Source of the DNA: Eucalyptus grandis
Taxonomy: Eukaryota; Streptophyta; Magnoliopsida; Myrtales; Myrtaceae
DNA: 64,000 nucleotides
Direction of reading: 5' to 3'
NCBI RefSeq assembly: GCF_016545825.1
Contig: NC_052621.1
Coordinates: 25,880,940-25,944,939, forward strand
The notes below the pieces were generated by a model, which saw only the letters and a program-made list of their open reading frames with translations, did no database searches and was not told where the DNA came from. The translations under genes and the position numbers were made by a program. Below are positions 54,701-64,000 of this stretch, in pieces (position 1 is the stretch's first letter; each line of letters starts with the position of its first letter).

Positions 54701-55733
54701 ATGGCATCTGAGAGACAGACATTCAGTGCAAAGTGGACCGAGTCTGTAACCAACCTATTTATCGGTTTGTTGGTGGATGAGGTCAAAAAGGGAAATCGCA
54801 CATCTTCTACTTTCAACAAAGTAAGGTGAAGGAATATACAGACTCAATTCGTTAGACAGACAAGATGCCAATATAGCATAGTCCAACCGAGGAACAAGGT
54901 AAACAAACTGAGAAAACAGTATAGCAGTTTTCAGAAACTTATGTCTCAGCCTGGATTTGGTTGGGATAATGTGAATAAAAAAGTTGTTGTCGACGATCCA
55001 AGTATATGGGAATCTCACATCAAAGTATCTTTTTAACTTTTTGGTTATTTTGATGTCATTATATATGTAAATTTTAAAATGTATGATTATTTTGCTGAAA
55101 TGTCATTATTGTGAAAATTGTATGAGAATATTGAGTGAGCAAAATTCAAGAATGATGGATTTCCTCAGTATCCCGAGCTATATATTGTGTTTGGTGGTAC
55201 ATATGCTACTAAGGAATATGCCATAGGAAATGCTCAACATTTTACGGTGTCGGAGGAAGATGACAATGGTGATGGCAATGTAGGCGATGACAATAGTGGT
55301 GGCAATGCATATGGTGATAATGGTGGTGGCCATACAGATGACTTCAGTGAATACTACATTGATGAAAGAGTCTTTACATCAGACAATGCTGCAACTTCAA
55401 CTCGTGGAAAACACAAATTGGATATGACTCCAAATACTAAGAGGAGAAGGAAGAGTAACCAAACCAGTATTGATGACACTTGCAAAGCCATACAAGAATT
55501 TTTTTAAGTTAGGTCAAGTCAATATGGTAGTGGCTCTGCGGCCTTTGGGCTTACTCCATCACCTGTAGACCCTTTCTCCGTATCTGCTGTGATGGATATT
55601 CTAATTAGTATGCCTGGGATAGAGCAATATATTTACAATAAAGCAGTGGAACGAGCATGCGATAGTGCCTTATGGAGGTTGGCTTTCATTAAATCCCCAC
55701 CTAGAAGGAGAAATGGACTTCTTGATCATCTTT
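54701..55733 (+). pseudogene. Harbinger ORF1: Myb/SANT-like DNA-binding protein, with stops
   Basis: Starts MASERQTFSAKWTESVTNLFIGLL, a Myb/SANT-like (trihelix) domain, continuing RNIQTQF...RNKVNKLRKQYSSFQKLMS and GFGWDNVNKKVVVDDPSIW. In PIF/Harbinger elements this protein binds the ends and brings in the transposase. TGA at 54827-54829 interrupts the domain. An intron probably lies between about 55018 and 55140. The second part (55187-55507) has an acidic/Gly/Asn linker and a basic KRRRKS segment, then a stop. C-terminal similarity resumes to 55733 (MPGIEQYIYNKAVERACDS). Confidence 0.8.
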
Positions 55734-55959
55734 AGTAGATGTTTGGAAATATATTATGGATTGAATGGGGTTTCATTAGACTGTATAACTTATGTTACCA
55801 ATTAATATTTAGTTTTTAAAGATATTAGTGTTGAGACTCTTGGTACCTATATGTAATGGTATCTTCTATTGAGACTATAACTTATGTTATTGACTATTAT
55901 TGGATATATTTTCAAAATCTATATTGATGTTTTTATATTTTTGTGATGGTATAAGTACT

Positions 55960-57347
55960 ATGGAAGAGGGATCAAATAGTATATCTAGCGAACAGGTAGA
56001 ACCAGTTGAACAATTCTTGGATGATGATGATCTTCACATATTGCTAGCGTGGTTGTGCACGGTTGCGATTGACACGTCCGTGCATACAAGAGAACCCATT
56101 AGGGACAGTAAATTATCAGGATCTGAATGGATAATTGAGATTGTTTATGGACATTCATATAGGATATATGAAGCCTTCAGGATGGAGAGACATGTTTTTT
56201 TGAATTTATGTGATTTAATGAGGGTAAGGGATTGGTTGAAAGATAGTCAATTTGTTCGAATAGATAAACAAATTGGGATATTCTTATCTTTAGTTTGTCA
56301 CGGTAGCTCAAATAAAGATTTATGTGAGAGATTTCAACATTCTGGAGAAATGATCGACGAGTATTTCAACAAAGTGTTGAAAGCAATTACCAAACTTTCA
56401 AAAGAGATAATCAAACCACCGTCCTTTGATGTCATCCCACAAGAAATTCTTATAGATCCTAGTCATAAACACTACTTCAATGTATGATTTCTATATCAAC
56501 TTTATACCGTCAAATACATGTAGTTCATAATCTTATATAATCTTAGAATGGTAATAAATTGACAGGACTGCATAAGTGTTATGGATGGCACCCATATAAA
56601 TGCTATTATCCCAGTGTCTCAGCAGGTTCAATTTAGAGGCAGGAGAGGGACTACCACCCAGAATGTGTCGTGTGTTTGCTCATTTAATATGAAATTTACT
56701 TTCGTGTATACTGGATGGGAAGGATCTATCAACGATTGTCGAGTGCTTTCAGCAGCACTCGAAACTCCTCAATTGCAATTTCCCCGACTACCACCTGATA
56801 TTTACTTTGTTTACATAGACATTTGTGATTATATTATGGTTGAATATCACAACAAATTTCTATATATATATATCATGTTGTAGAGAAATACTATGTGGTA
56901 GATTCTGGTTATGCAGCACTTTTGGGATTTTTAACTCCATTTAGAAAGGAACTGTATCATCTCAGCGAATATAGAGGGAGTGGGAGATGACCAAGAACAG
57001 CAAAAGAGTTGTTCAACTATAAGCACTCTTCACTAAGAAATGTAATTGAAAGGTCATTTGGAGCATTAAAGAATCGCTTCACCATTTTGAGACATATGTC
57101 TCCATTTACAATTCAGAAGCAAGCACTTGTTGTAATTGCATGTTGTGCTCTTCATAATTACATTCGTGATCAAGATAGGATGGACATAAATTTTTCCATA
57201 TATGGAGATCCGGAGTATCTATTTGGACCTGAAGAAGTTGAGGTTGCAGATGATACATCGCATGAGCAGGCATATGGGATAAACATGCCTACGATAAGTA
57301 TTGCAAATAAAATGGCAATTGATCACAATATGCATAAGATTTATTGA
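55960..57347 (+). pseudogene. Harbinger DDE transposase, one in-frame stop
   Basis: Exon 1 (MEEGSNS..., to about 56481) has the N-terminal region with FLNLCDLMRVRDWL and IGIFLSLVCHGSSN. An intron at about 56482-56565 ends in CAG. Exon 2 carries VMDGTHI (first Asp) and YTGWEGSINDCRVL (second-Asp region). A probable second intron ends near 56881. Exon 3 has YYVVDSGYAALLGFLTPFRK and VIERSFGALKNRF (Glu). TGA at 56988-56990 falls inside exon 3 just after RGSGR. The protein ends at 57347. Apart from that stop the catalytic domain looks well kept. Confidence 0.88.
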
Positions 57348-58079
57348 CTTTGTGTTTCCAACTTTTGTAATATTGTTTTTAAGTATTCATTGTGATAAAG
57401 TTGAATAATAAACTATATTGCTTCATTATTGTGATGTCATGTATGGAAGGGTTCATGTTGAGATGTATAAGATACTCTTCTTTTTGCTAGTTCTTATTGT
57501 ACGAACTTTACTTATAAATTTTTTTTCTAAGTATGCACATATGACCATGTTGAAAATATTTTTCTTCACTCACCATGATCAAAATTAAATTGATGAGCAT
57601 ATCATGAGAATGAGAATTCAATACCAAGTTTACACTTTATAAAAATAAAAATAAAAAAGCACTTGAAAAAAATTTGATACAAACTTTACTTACAAAATTT
57701 TCTACTAAGTATGCACATATGATCATGTTCAGAATGTTTATCTTCACTCACCATTAACAAAATTAAATTAATGAGCATTTCATGAGAATGAGAATTCAAT
57801 ATCAAGTTTACACTTTATTAAAAAAAAAAAAACACTTTTTGAAAAATTTGGAACAAAAAAGTTACCAAACATGTTTCTGTTCTTTTTCTATTCTAAGAAC
57901 AGAAATTGAGTGTAGTTACCAAACGTGTTTATGTTCAATTTCTATTCCAAGAACATAATTTTTTTACACTTATCTAACGCGTTCTTTTGTTCAAAAACTG
58001 TTCCTCAGAACAAAAATAATTTTTTTTTATTTTTGTTTCGGGGAACAGTTTTTGAACAGAAACACAAACAAATGCGCAC
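57348..58079. other. Harbinger 3' region
   Basis: AT-rich, with two diverged direct repeats of about 180 bases (57490-57650 and 57680-57830; shared TATGCACATATGA and TCATGAGAATGAGAATTCAAT). The final 240 bases are rich in GTTACCAAACRTGTTT/GAACAGAAA words, as in the MITEs. Confidence 0.6.
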
Positions 58080-58821
58080 AAACCTTCCGATGAAGCCCGT
58101 GTTCAATTTCATCAACACCTTCCTTATCATGCAATGAGATGGGCGCCTCGTTATCAAATAATCCGTTCTAGTTGAAACAGGAATTTGGGGCTAGGATTTT
58201 TTGGAAGAAAAATTAAACATAATTTCTCACTTTAGGTAAAGATTTTGGCTTTATGGTTTTGGTTTATGGAGCAAGTTGGACCTAATTTATCAATTTCGGG
58301 CAAATTTAAGTTGCCAAACAACTTCATGTGATCCATATATTGAGTGTTAACAACTCTAATGAATAACTTTAGATTATCTATTCTAAAATAATACATGTGA
58401 TTTTTTTATGACTTAAGAGATTGATACCATGCGAAAATGACAATTTTTAGAGATTGTTGCACTTATAAGGTTATAGCACCAAGTATTATTTGAACAGTGT
58501 TAAAGAGCATTTCCCATACCAAGAGTGAAGAGTAGCTTTCTTGGTGGTATGAGATGGTAAATGGGTTGAAGTAGCTTATCTATTGAAACCCATCTTAATA
58601 TAAAGTCCAAATTCATTCCTCAATCAGTTGTGTGCAAATTCATCTCATATAGCGTTGGGCAAATTTGACACCGAACTCATTTTTTGAAATCTCTATTTCA
58701 TGCGATACCTAGTTATTTGGTCCAAATTTTCTACCTTTGGGACTAACTCTGTCGATTAACAAAGATCAAAATTTCCACAATTTTATGATTCTATCAAGTC
58801 TTACTGATTTTACCATCTTAA

Positions 58822-59036
58822 ACCCCGAGTAAAGCACTTTTACAAACCATCGAGGCTATTCAACAAATTTTGGATCCTTTTTGAAAAAAAAAAATCATGA
58901 TTTTAGTAAAGGGAAAATTCCAAAAAAACCCCGACTGCTTAAAGCACTTTTACAAACCATCAAGGCTATTCAACAAATTTTGGATCCTTTTGAAAAAAAA
59001 AATCATGATTTTAGTAAAGGGAAAATTCCAAAAGAG
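58822..59036. repeat. Tandem duplication of about 106 bases
   Basis: Two copies start at 58822 and 58928. They share TTTTACAAACCAT, TATTCAACAAATTTTGGATC and ATCATGATTTTAGTAAAGGG. Copy 1 of the segmental duplication has a single unit near 49290-49400, so this arose after the duplication. Confidence 0.85.
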
Positions 59037-59394
59037 CCAATCTAGGACCTTAGGGAAAATTCGGTCGGGTCTGGTCCGGTCCGGTTATATTTGTGGTGGG
59101 TGGGTTTGAAAAGTAGCCAAGATTTTGTGGGACATTCTCCATCCAAAAGAGGCTCCAATGCTCATTGTATACTAAGAACAGAACCACTTGCACGAATAAA
59201 CCCGAGAAACACATACAGATCACACCAGCCTTTCGGATTCTTAGCTTCAGCAATGATGTTTGCTCGGCTCCAACAGCTACAACCCAAATGTCTACCGCAA
59301 CACAAAAGCATCGTCTCCTCGTATTAAGTAGCCAACCCAAAGTACGTTACAACCAAAGCTATAACTTGAGGCTAATGATAGAGAAGCAAATCAT

Positions 59395-59401
59395 TTTGAC
59401 T
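59395..59401 (-). terminator. Plant snRNA 3' box, copy 2
   Basis: The minus strand reads CAAGCCTAGTCAAAATG, still matching CA(n)AGTNNAA despite base changes from copy 1. Confidence 0.7.
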
Positions 59402-59409
59402 AGGCTTGG

Positions 59410-59603
59410 GTGGAGTGCGCCAGGCAAGGACTATAGTGCAACGCCCGAGCGACGCGAGAGGCCCAGTAGCAAGCTACTGTGGCGGCCTCTCCCCCTCAAA
59501 AAATTAATTTAATATCATGTGGACCGATGGCCCACGTATCAGATATTAAACTGATAAGAACAGATACTACACTTGATCTTAGCCAAAAGGCCGAGAAAGG
59601 TAT
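59410..59603 (-). ncRNA. U2: U2 spliceosomal snRNA, copy 2 (divergent 3' part)
   Basis: About 194 nt. The 5' two-thirds are identical to copy 1, with GTAGTA at 59565-59570 and the Sm site at 59497-59505. The 3' third has changed: the terminal GCACCCC is GCACTCC, a CG pair has been lost (GACGCGCGAGAGG to GACGCGAGAGG), CGGCC is CGCCC, and the hairpin partner CTCGCCC is CTCCCCC, shortening stem III. It could be a working variant or an early pseudogene. Confidence 0.93.
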
Positions 59604-59668
59604 GATTTGTTCAGTGGCCTCAACTCCTCCTTTGTTCCCTGCTCTGCTTCGCGATTCCTTAATCATGC

Positions 59669-59679
59669 CGATGTGGGAC
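59669..59679 (-). promoter_or_regulatory. Plant snRNA USE, copy 2
   Basis: The minus strand reads GTCCCACATCG, at the same -66 to -76 spacing as in copy 1. Again no clear TATA box at -30. Confidence 0.88.
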
Positions 59680-62059
59680 TCCTTTACCCTGTTTCTCTTT
59701 GCCAAAAAAACGAAAGAACAATGGCAGACTTGGAAGACTCCTGAAAACCTCCGGTGGAGAGTTGAGATGATAGACGATTGGAACAGATTCAAATATGGCG
59801 GATTTTGGTTTAGAGTTCGAATCCCATTATAAAGAAAGTTTCTGCTGTCGCTGGGCTTAGCTCAGAGAAAGCAATTGATCTATGTGTTGTGTGTTGTTTG
59901 TTAGTTGGTGGGGATTGAACGCCAGTCCATTTACGAGACACAGAACAATCGAAAACTTGAAAATTAGAAACTTGGTGTCAAGCGAGAATCCACGGTCCTA
60001 TCACTCTTGCTCTTTCGTCGGTACCCATGTGAAAGAACCCCGCAGATGGTAAATACCACTCTATATATGAATAAGCAAAGCCGATTAAACTGAATTGGAG
60101 TTCAACCGTTTTATATTTAACGAGGACAGCAGTTGCAAGAAACAGGTGCTCCATAGGTTACGCATTTTTGAAGCACGAACTGGTACAGTAATAATGTTGA
60201 TTCAAAGAGCTAACGGCCCAGTTTTCAAGACTGAAAGTTCCGAGGATTGCGAGTGCGCGGACGCGGTGTTCGAAAGCCTCAATCATGCTCCAGTTTCATC
60301 TTCCTCCGAGTCCAGCGTTGCCGCAGGTGACTATTTCTCAGCAAGGAAGGCCTCCATAAATGGGCTCTCTGTGGTTTTAAAGCCCTTACAACTTGAAGAT
60401 AGTCACATATACCCCGTTAATCAAAGAGGGTATAAAATTGAGGTCGCATGAACAATGGTTAAGACTTGGAGACATTTCTCCAATCTTATGCTATTTCTAC
60501 ATGCCTTTGCTACTAATCCGCGAAGGGGCAAAGCCTCTCTGTATTCTCAAGGTTGGCTTATACCCACGAGGGAAGAAGCTTTGCGCTTGCGTTTTTAAGC
60601 TTGTGCTTTTAGAAACCGTCAAACGTTTCGTAGGATTCTGATTCTTGGCTTCGGTTGTTTTTGCTACTCTGACGGAGATAGGACTCCGAACAAAGCCTCT
60701 TCTGTTGTTTATGCTCCTGACACTCCAGAGTCATCCATCATTCCAGAAAATGCGGGTGTTGAAACTCATTATACGCTTAGGTACAGGATTCCGTGATCTT
60801 AAAGGAACTCCTAACTAGAAGGAACAGTTCTTAGACTTAATATTTTAGGAGTTTCCTCAGCTGAGGAGACCCCTCCAAAAATAAGCGTATGCCATTGATT
60901 GTGGCAAGCACACGGTATTCTTTAGTAAAAGGCGAAAGAATAGTTCGCTCTGTGCTTACCACATGGCTGCGTGAATTTTCCTCGGAGATGACCTGTTGTT
61001 TTCTGAATGGCTTTGTTGCCATGTCCTTACCTCTTTTCCTATGTGGGACATTCAAACTGTTCGTATTGCCACTGCTGGTGGAATCATCTTGGAACATTGG
61101 AGCGGAGCATTTCATCCATTTAACTTATACCAGCACCTATCGGGTCCTTTTTGGTTTCTAAAATGGGAGCTAAGATCAGAATCCATGGTGGTAAATCGAC
61201 AAGATCATATTGACGGTGAGTATAGGAAACGAAATGGTAGTCCCCATTTGCTTTAAGTGGGGTTTGCGCATTCAGAAACACAGAGCCTTCAGACCCAAGG
61301 TGAGTCCTCAACTTTCAGAGGAGATTGAGTGTAATATAAAGCTGTAAAATCTAAAGGTGGACCTCCCGCGAGTTTGCAGTCTTCAGACCAGCAGAAGAAA
61401 CTCGGTTTCTTGCTGGACAGTCAAGATTTGCAAGGGACTTAAGGAACTAGGAAATCAACTGAATTGTATCCAGAACCTCCTCCTTCAATAAGTTTTCGAC
61501 AAGAGTTTTGCCAAAGCCCTTCTAAGAGTGGTATGGATTCAGATACAATAAAATTCGCATCAAGCTTGGTTAAAGAGCTGAACTTCTGTATGTCGGAGAC
61601 ATTTTTGCCATCTTATGTCATCTTGACATGACATGCCTTAGCTATACTCCAAAATTAGGAACAAACCTGATGTTTGCACACTGAAGTTGGGCTTACTCAT
61701 CATCGCAGCGCAGTCTTCAAATTTTAATATTCAATAAATCAAAATAAAATACTCCATTACATCCTCCCATGGACTTTGCTGCTTGAAATTCACCGGCCAT
61801 AGATAAAGGTTGCTCAATTTCTGTTGAAGGTTTCTGCTGCATCAAGTAGCAGAGTTAGTTGAAGAAAACAAAAAATTAGTGCAGAGGCAATGCACAAACT
61901 TGACGCCTCCAGTCCATTCACAAGTTTCTGTGAAGTGTCCATACCCATGGTGAGAAGAGATAACGGAGCTAGCACACATTCAAACAAGATTTGCATCACT
62001 TGAAAGGTGAAACATCTGCAGTATCACAAACCACCTCAAAGAAAGCACTTGCGCTGCAC

Positions 62060-62759
62060 CACATTATTGGCCTTATGGGACATGTAAAAAGTCACGGACA
62101 TACAGCTTATTTTACTTTTCTCAATGGCCTAGCAGTACTCTATTCATCTTAAAATATCCCTCGAAGTAGTTTCCATTTCCATGAAAACATGAATATCAAT
62201 GTGTTAAGATCCTTCCCTGCCTTCTGGTGCAATTTTTCCTTGTTCCACGTTGACAGATCAAACGTGTGGCTAGAATCTCCTGTTCCCCTTGATGAAATTT
62301 CGGTTCACACTTGATTCTCTGTCCAATACTTAGGACTTTGTTGGACATTTCTACTTGAGAACATTTATGCAGTTCCTAGGTGCAGAACTCGACCATTTAC
62401 AAAATGCCAGCTCCAGCCAACACTGGAAATGAAGTGTCTGCAATCAACCTACGTTATTTAAAGGATAATAGAACAAAAGATGCAAGTGACACTCAAAATA
62501 TGGCTCTGACTCCGCTAATGAAAGTGAGGACGTTGCTCTAGACCAATGCATTGTTTCTAGCTGAAATACATCAAAAGCTTTCAATGCACAAAATGTGGGA
62601 AAAGTCCAGGAACTTCGGGCTCAATTCTATTAAGATGTCGATGACTATTTGAAGTCTTTAAAACATATTCTTTCTCAGCACTATGATGAAGCTCATACGT
62701 CAACTCCTTTGACTTGTGTAGATTCTGATTAGGCAGAGGAAATGTCTACTTATCACGAG
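62060..62759. other. Intergenic DNA with weak coding-like remnants
   Basis: From about 62540 one plus-strand frame gives KVQELRAQFY, DVDDYLKSLKHILSQHYDEAH and AEEMSTYHEKLSSILALGFS separated by stops, reading like a decayed helical protein. No family assigned. Confidence 0.4.
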
Positions 62760-63052
62760 AAGCTTTCTTCCATTCTTGCCCTGGGTTTCTCATGCTTGCT
62801 ATCCTCAGAGAACCTCAAAGAGATAGTTTTTCAGTAGACAAGCTGGCACGCAATCCCATCTTGACTGTTGATCAACTGCTTAAGTTGAAGTCAGTAGAAG
62901 AAATCCCGGATTGCCGAGCAGGCCAACAAAAATTTGGAGACCTTCAGTCCAAGAAGGACAAGTATTTGTCTGTCAAGGAAGAGTCAAGTGAGCTGAAGAA
63001 GAGAGGAGGGAATTTGCAGTCTCAGATAGATTCCAAGTCGTTGGTTGTGTAA
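62760..63052 (+). pseudogene. Coiled-coil coding remnant
   Basis: The frame at 62792-63052 (86 residues) has LTVDQLLKLKSVEEIPDC...KFGDLQSKKDKYLSVKEESSELKKRGGNLQSQIDSK, with a heptad-like Leu/Glu/Lys pattern. Upstream coding-like sequence is in a different frame with stops, so this is a broken gene or transposon C-terminus. Family not recognised. Confidence 0.4.
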
Positions 63053-63905
63053 GAAATAAATGAACAAATTTTCAACTCCAATCTAGGCGAGCCGAAGTAC
63101 TTAGCCACCTCCAGTTGAACAAGGTGGCAATAGTTCAGATAATCTCTGTGCAGATAATCATGGCGGACTTGATATCCACTGAGTCACGAGAGATTCAGAC
63201 TGCCAGTGCTGAAATCCCGGGATTGGAACTGAAGAAGAAAACTTCCACCAAGCAAATGGGCTGAAATCCTCGATAAGATGCGCCGCTCAAAGGCTTTTCC
63301 TTTTAGAAATCTGTCTAAAGTTCACATTTACGACATGGACATGTATTCCAGTTTCTACTATCATGGTTTCGGCATGTGTGAATCTCTCACAAAAGCGTTG
63401 AAACCCAATGCAGGTTGTTCATTAGATTCACCGTGTTGTGTGGACATATAGCAGCATAGCATGAACATTGTTGACAAAAGACAGTAGACATGTTTCCTAA
63501 CAACAAAAGGAAAACTATAAAGGACGATAACGATATCACTATGAACTTATGACTGTTGTGGTGAACATCGTCCGAGCCTCCTCGGGTAAGTTGGAAACCA
63601 GTTAAGAAGGAAAATGTTTTCTACTACCTCGCCATAAATTTTCTGAGTCATCACTTCCATGAATAAAAAAACTTAGAACAACTTAAAATTATAGTCACCA
63701 TTAAGTAAAATAAACAAGAGCAGGAAAGTAACAAAGTTTGGTCTTGTGAAACAACAAATCCCATTGGTAAGAAGATAGTGAAGTCCAGTGATTGAAAGAA
63801 GCCTCAATAACACAAGTGTGAGACTTTCGCTTTTACTTTAAAGATTGAAAAATGAATATTAAGAGAAAAGTTAAAGTCTTGAAGTATTTCGGAACATGGT
63901 CACAG
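63053..63905. other. Intergenic DNA
   Basis: Some helical-looking codons continue to about 63260, then no signal. No RNA or repeat recognised. Confidence 0.4.
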
Positions 63906-63907
63906 TA

Positions 63908-64000
63908 AGTGTTAAAAAAATCATAAACCTTTTGCATTCATAACAATCTAATTTTAAACTTTTTATTAGTGCAAATTTAGTCTTAAACTTTTTCATTTAG
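63908..64000. mobile_element. Left end of a foldback MITE, cut by the window edge
   Basis: GTGTTAAAAAAATCATAAACC...TTTAGTCTTAAACTTTTT matches the arm pattern of the elements at 13524 and 14510. Only the first 90 or so bases are in the window. Confidence 0.5.

Larger units (their letters stand above)
53112..58079 (+). mobile_element. PIF/Harbinger DNA transposon, near full-length
   Basis: 4968 bp. The left end GGGCATGCATGGTTGTGTTT and the right end, reversed, GTGCGCATTTGTTTGTGTTT agree at 13 of 20 positions without gaps. Flanking AAA (53109-53111 and 58080-58082) is a 3-bp target duplication. The paralogous empty site GATTTGAAACCTTCCG is at 48501-48516. It carries both PIF/Harbinger genes, a Myb/SANT-like protein and a DDE transposase, each with at least one in-frame stop. 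Subterminal TTTGTTC/GAACAAAA words resemble those of the MITEs at 118, 12400 and 31389, though ends and target preference differ. Confidence 0.93.
52518..62059. repeat. Segmental tandem duplication, copy 2 (interrupted)
   Basis: Collinear with 47962-52266. Minus the 4968-bp Harbinger element and one target copy, it is about 4.57 kb. The extra length relative to copy 1 is mostly a 47-base block near 52610, a 106-base tandem duplication (58822-59036) and a 66-base block near 59060. Confidence 0.9.

Noticed and set aside
60095..60451. 118-codon frame next to the second U2 gene
   Set aside because: The matching sequence in copy 1 (50320-50685) has frame-breaking indels, so it was probably never a protein gene. 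The segment looks like non-coding DNA duplicated with U2.

Overview
This is a plant nuclear window, almost certainly from a woody eudicot. A Myrtaceae/Eucalyptus-like genome is my guess from the overall look; no marker gene proves it. Supporting a plant: a class I cytosolic small heat-shock protein gene, a cluster of COPT/Ctr copper-transporter genes, two U2 snRNA genes with plant-type USE and 3'-box signals, a chromodomain Ty3/gypsy element, a Ty1/copia element, a PIF/Harbinger element, tRNA-derived SINEs and many MITEs in AT-rich DNA. There is one 100-N assembly gap (5792-5891).

Layout. 1-3.1 kb: a Harbinger-type MITE carrying a nested SINE, then a foldback MITE. 3.1-8.7 kb: relics of COPT genes, the small heat-shock gene (minus), one COPT gene cut by the gap (minus) and one intact COPT gene (minus). 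8.9-12 kb: MITEs and AT-rich DNA. 12.03-36.07 kb: a tandem array of three related units. Unit A (12.03-17.47 kb) and unit B (17.47-33.95 kb) each carry an intact COPT gene; unit C (33.95-36.07 kb) is truncated before it. Unit B is about three times longer only because it holds a copia element, a gypsy element and a 1.1-kb MITE. Removing these and unit A's own MITE leaves about 4.4 kb in each, and units A and C show the matching empty sites. 36.8-43.3 kb: two more COPT genes with related promoters and related downstream DNA. 43.73-47.24 kb: a putative 3.5-kb solo LTR with an internal 158-bp higher-order tandem repeat. 47.96-62.06 kb: a tandem segmental duplication, each copy with a U2 snRNA gene on the minus strand; the second copy is split by a 5-kb PIF/Harbinger element at a site still empty in the first. 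62.06-64 kb: degenerate coiled-coil coding remnants and the edge of another MITE.

How the genes work together. The coherent gene content is the copper-uptake cluster: four full-length COPT reading frames plus one that ends at the gap, and at least one stop-containing pseudogene. All intact copies keep the Ctr-family MxxxM and GxxxG motifs. Four loci share a promoter block that joins a CCGTTT...GCAGAAAA core to a GTAC motif, the core of SPL7-type copper-response elements. GTAC survives in two of the four and is broken in two, which suggests regulatory divergence after duplication. Two copies have also lost the C-terminal cysteine ending. No wholly new biological system is visible. The most informative features are the copper-transporter array with its cis-element differences, the duplicated U2 loci, and four transposon insertions dated by empty paralogous sites.
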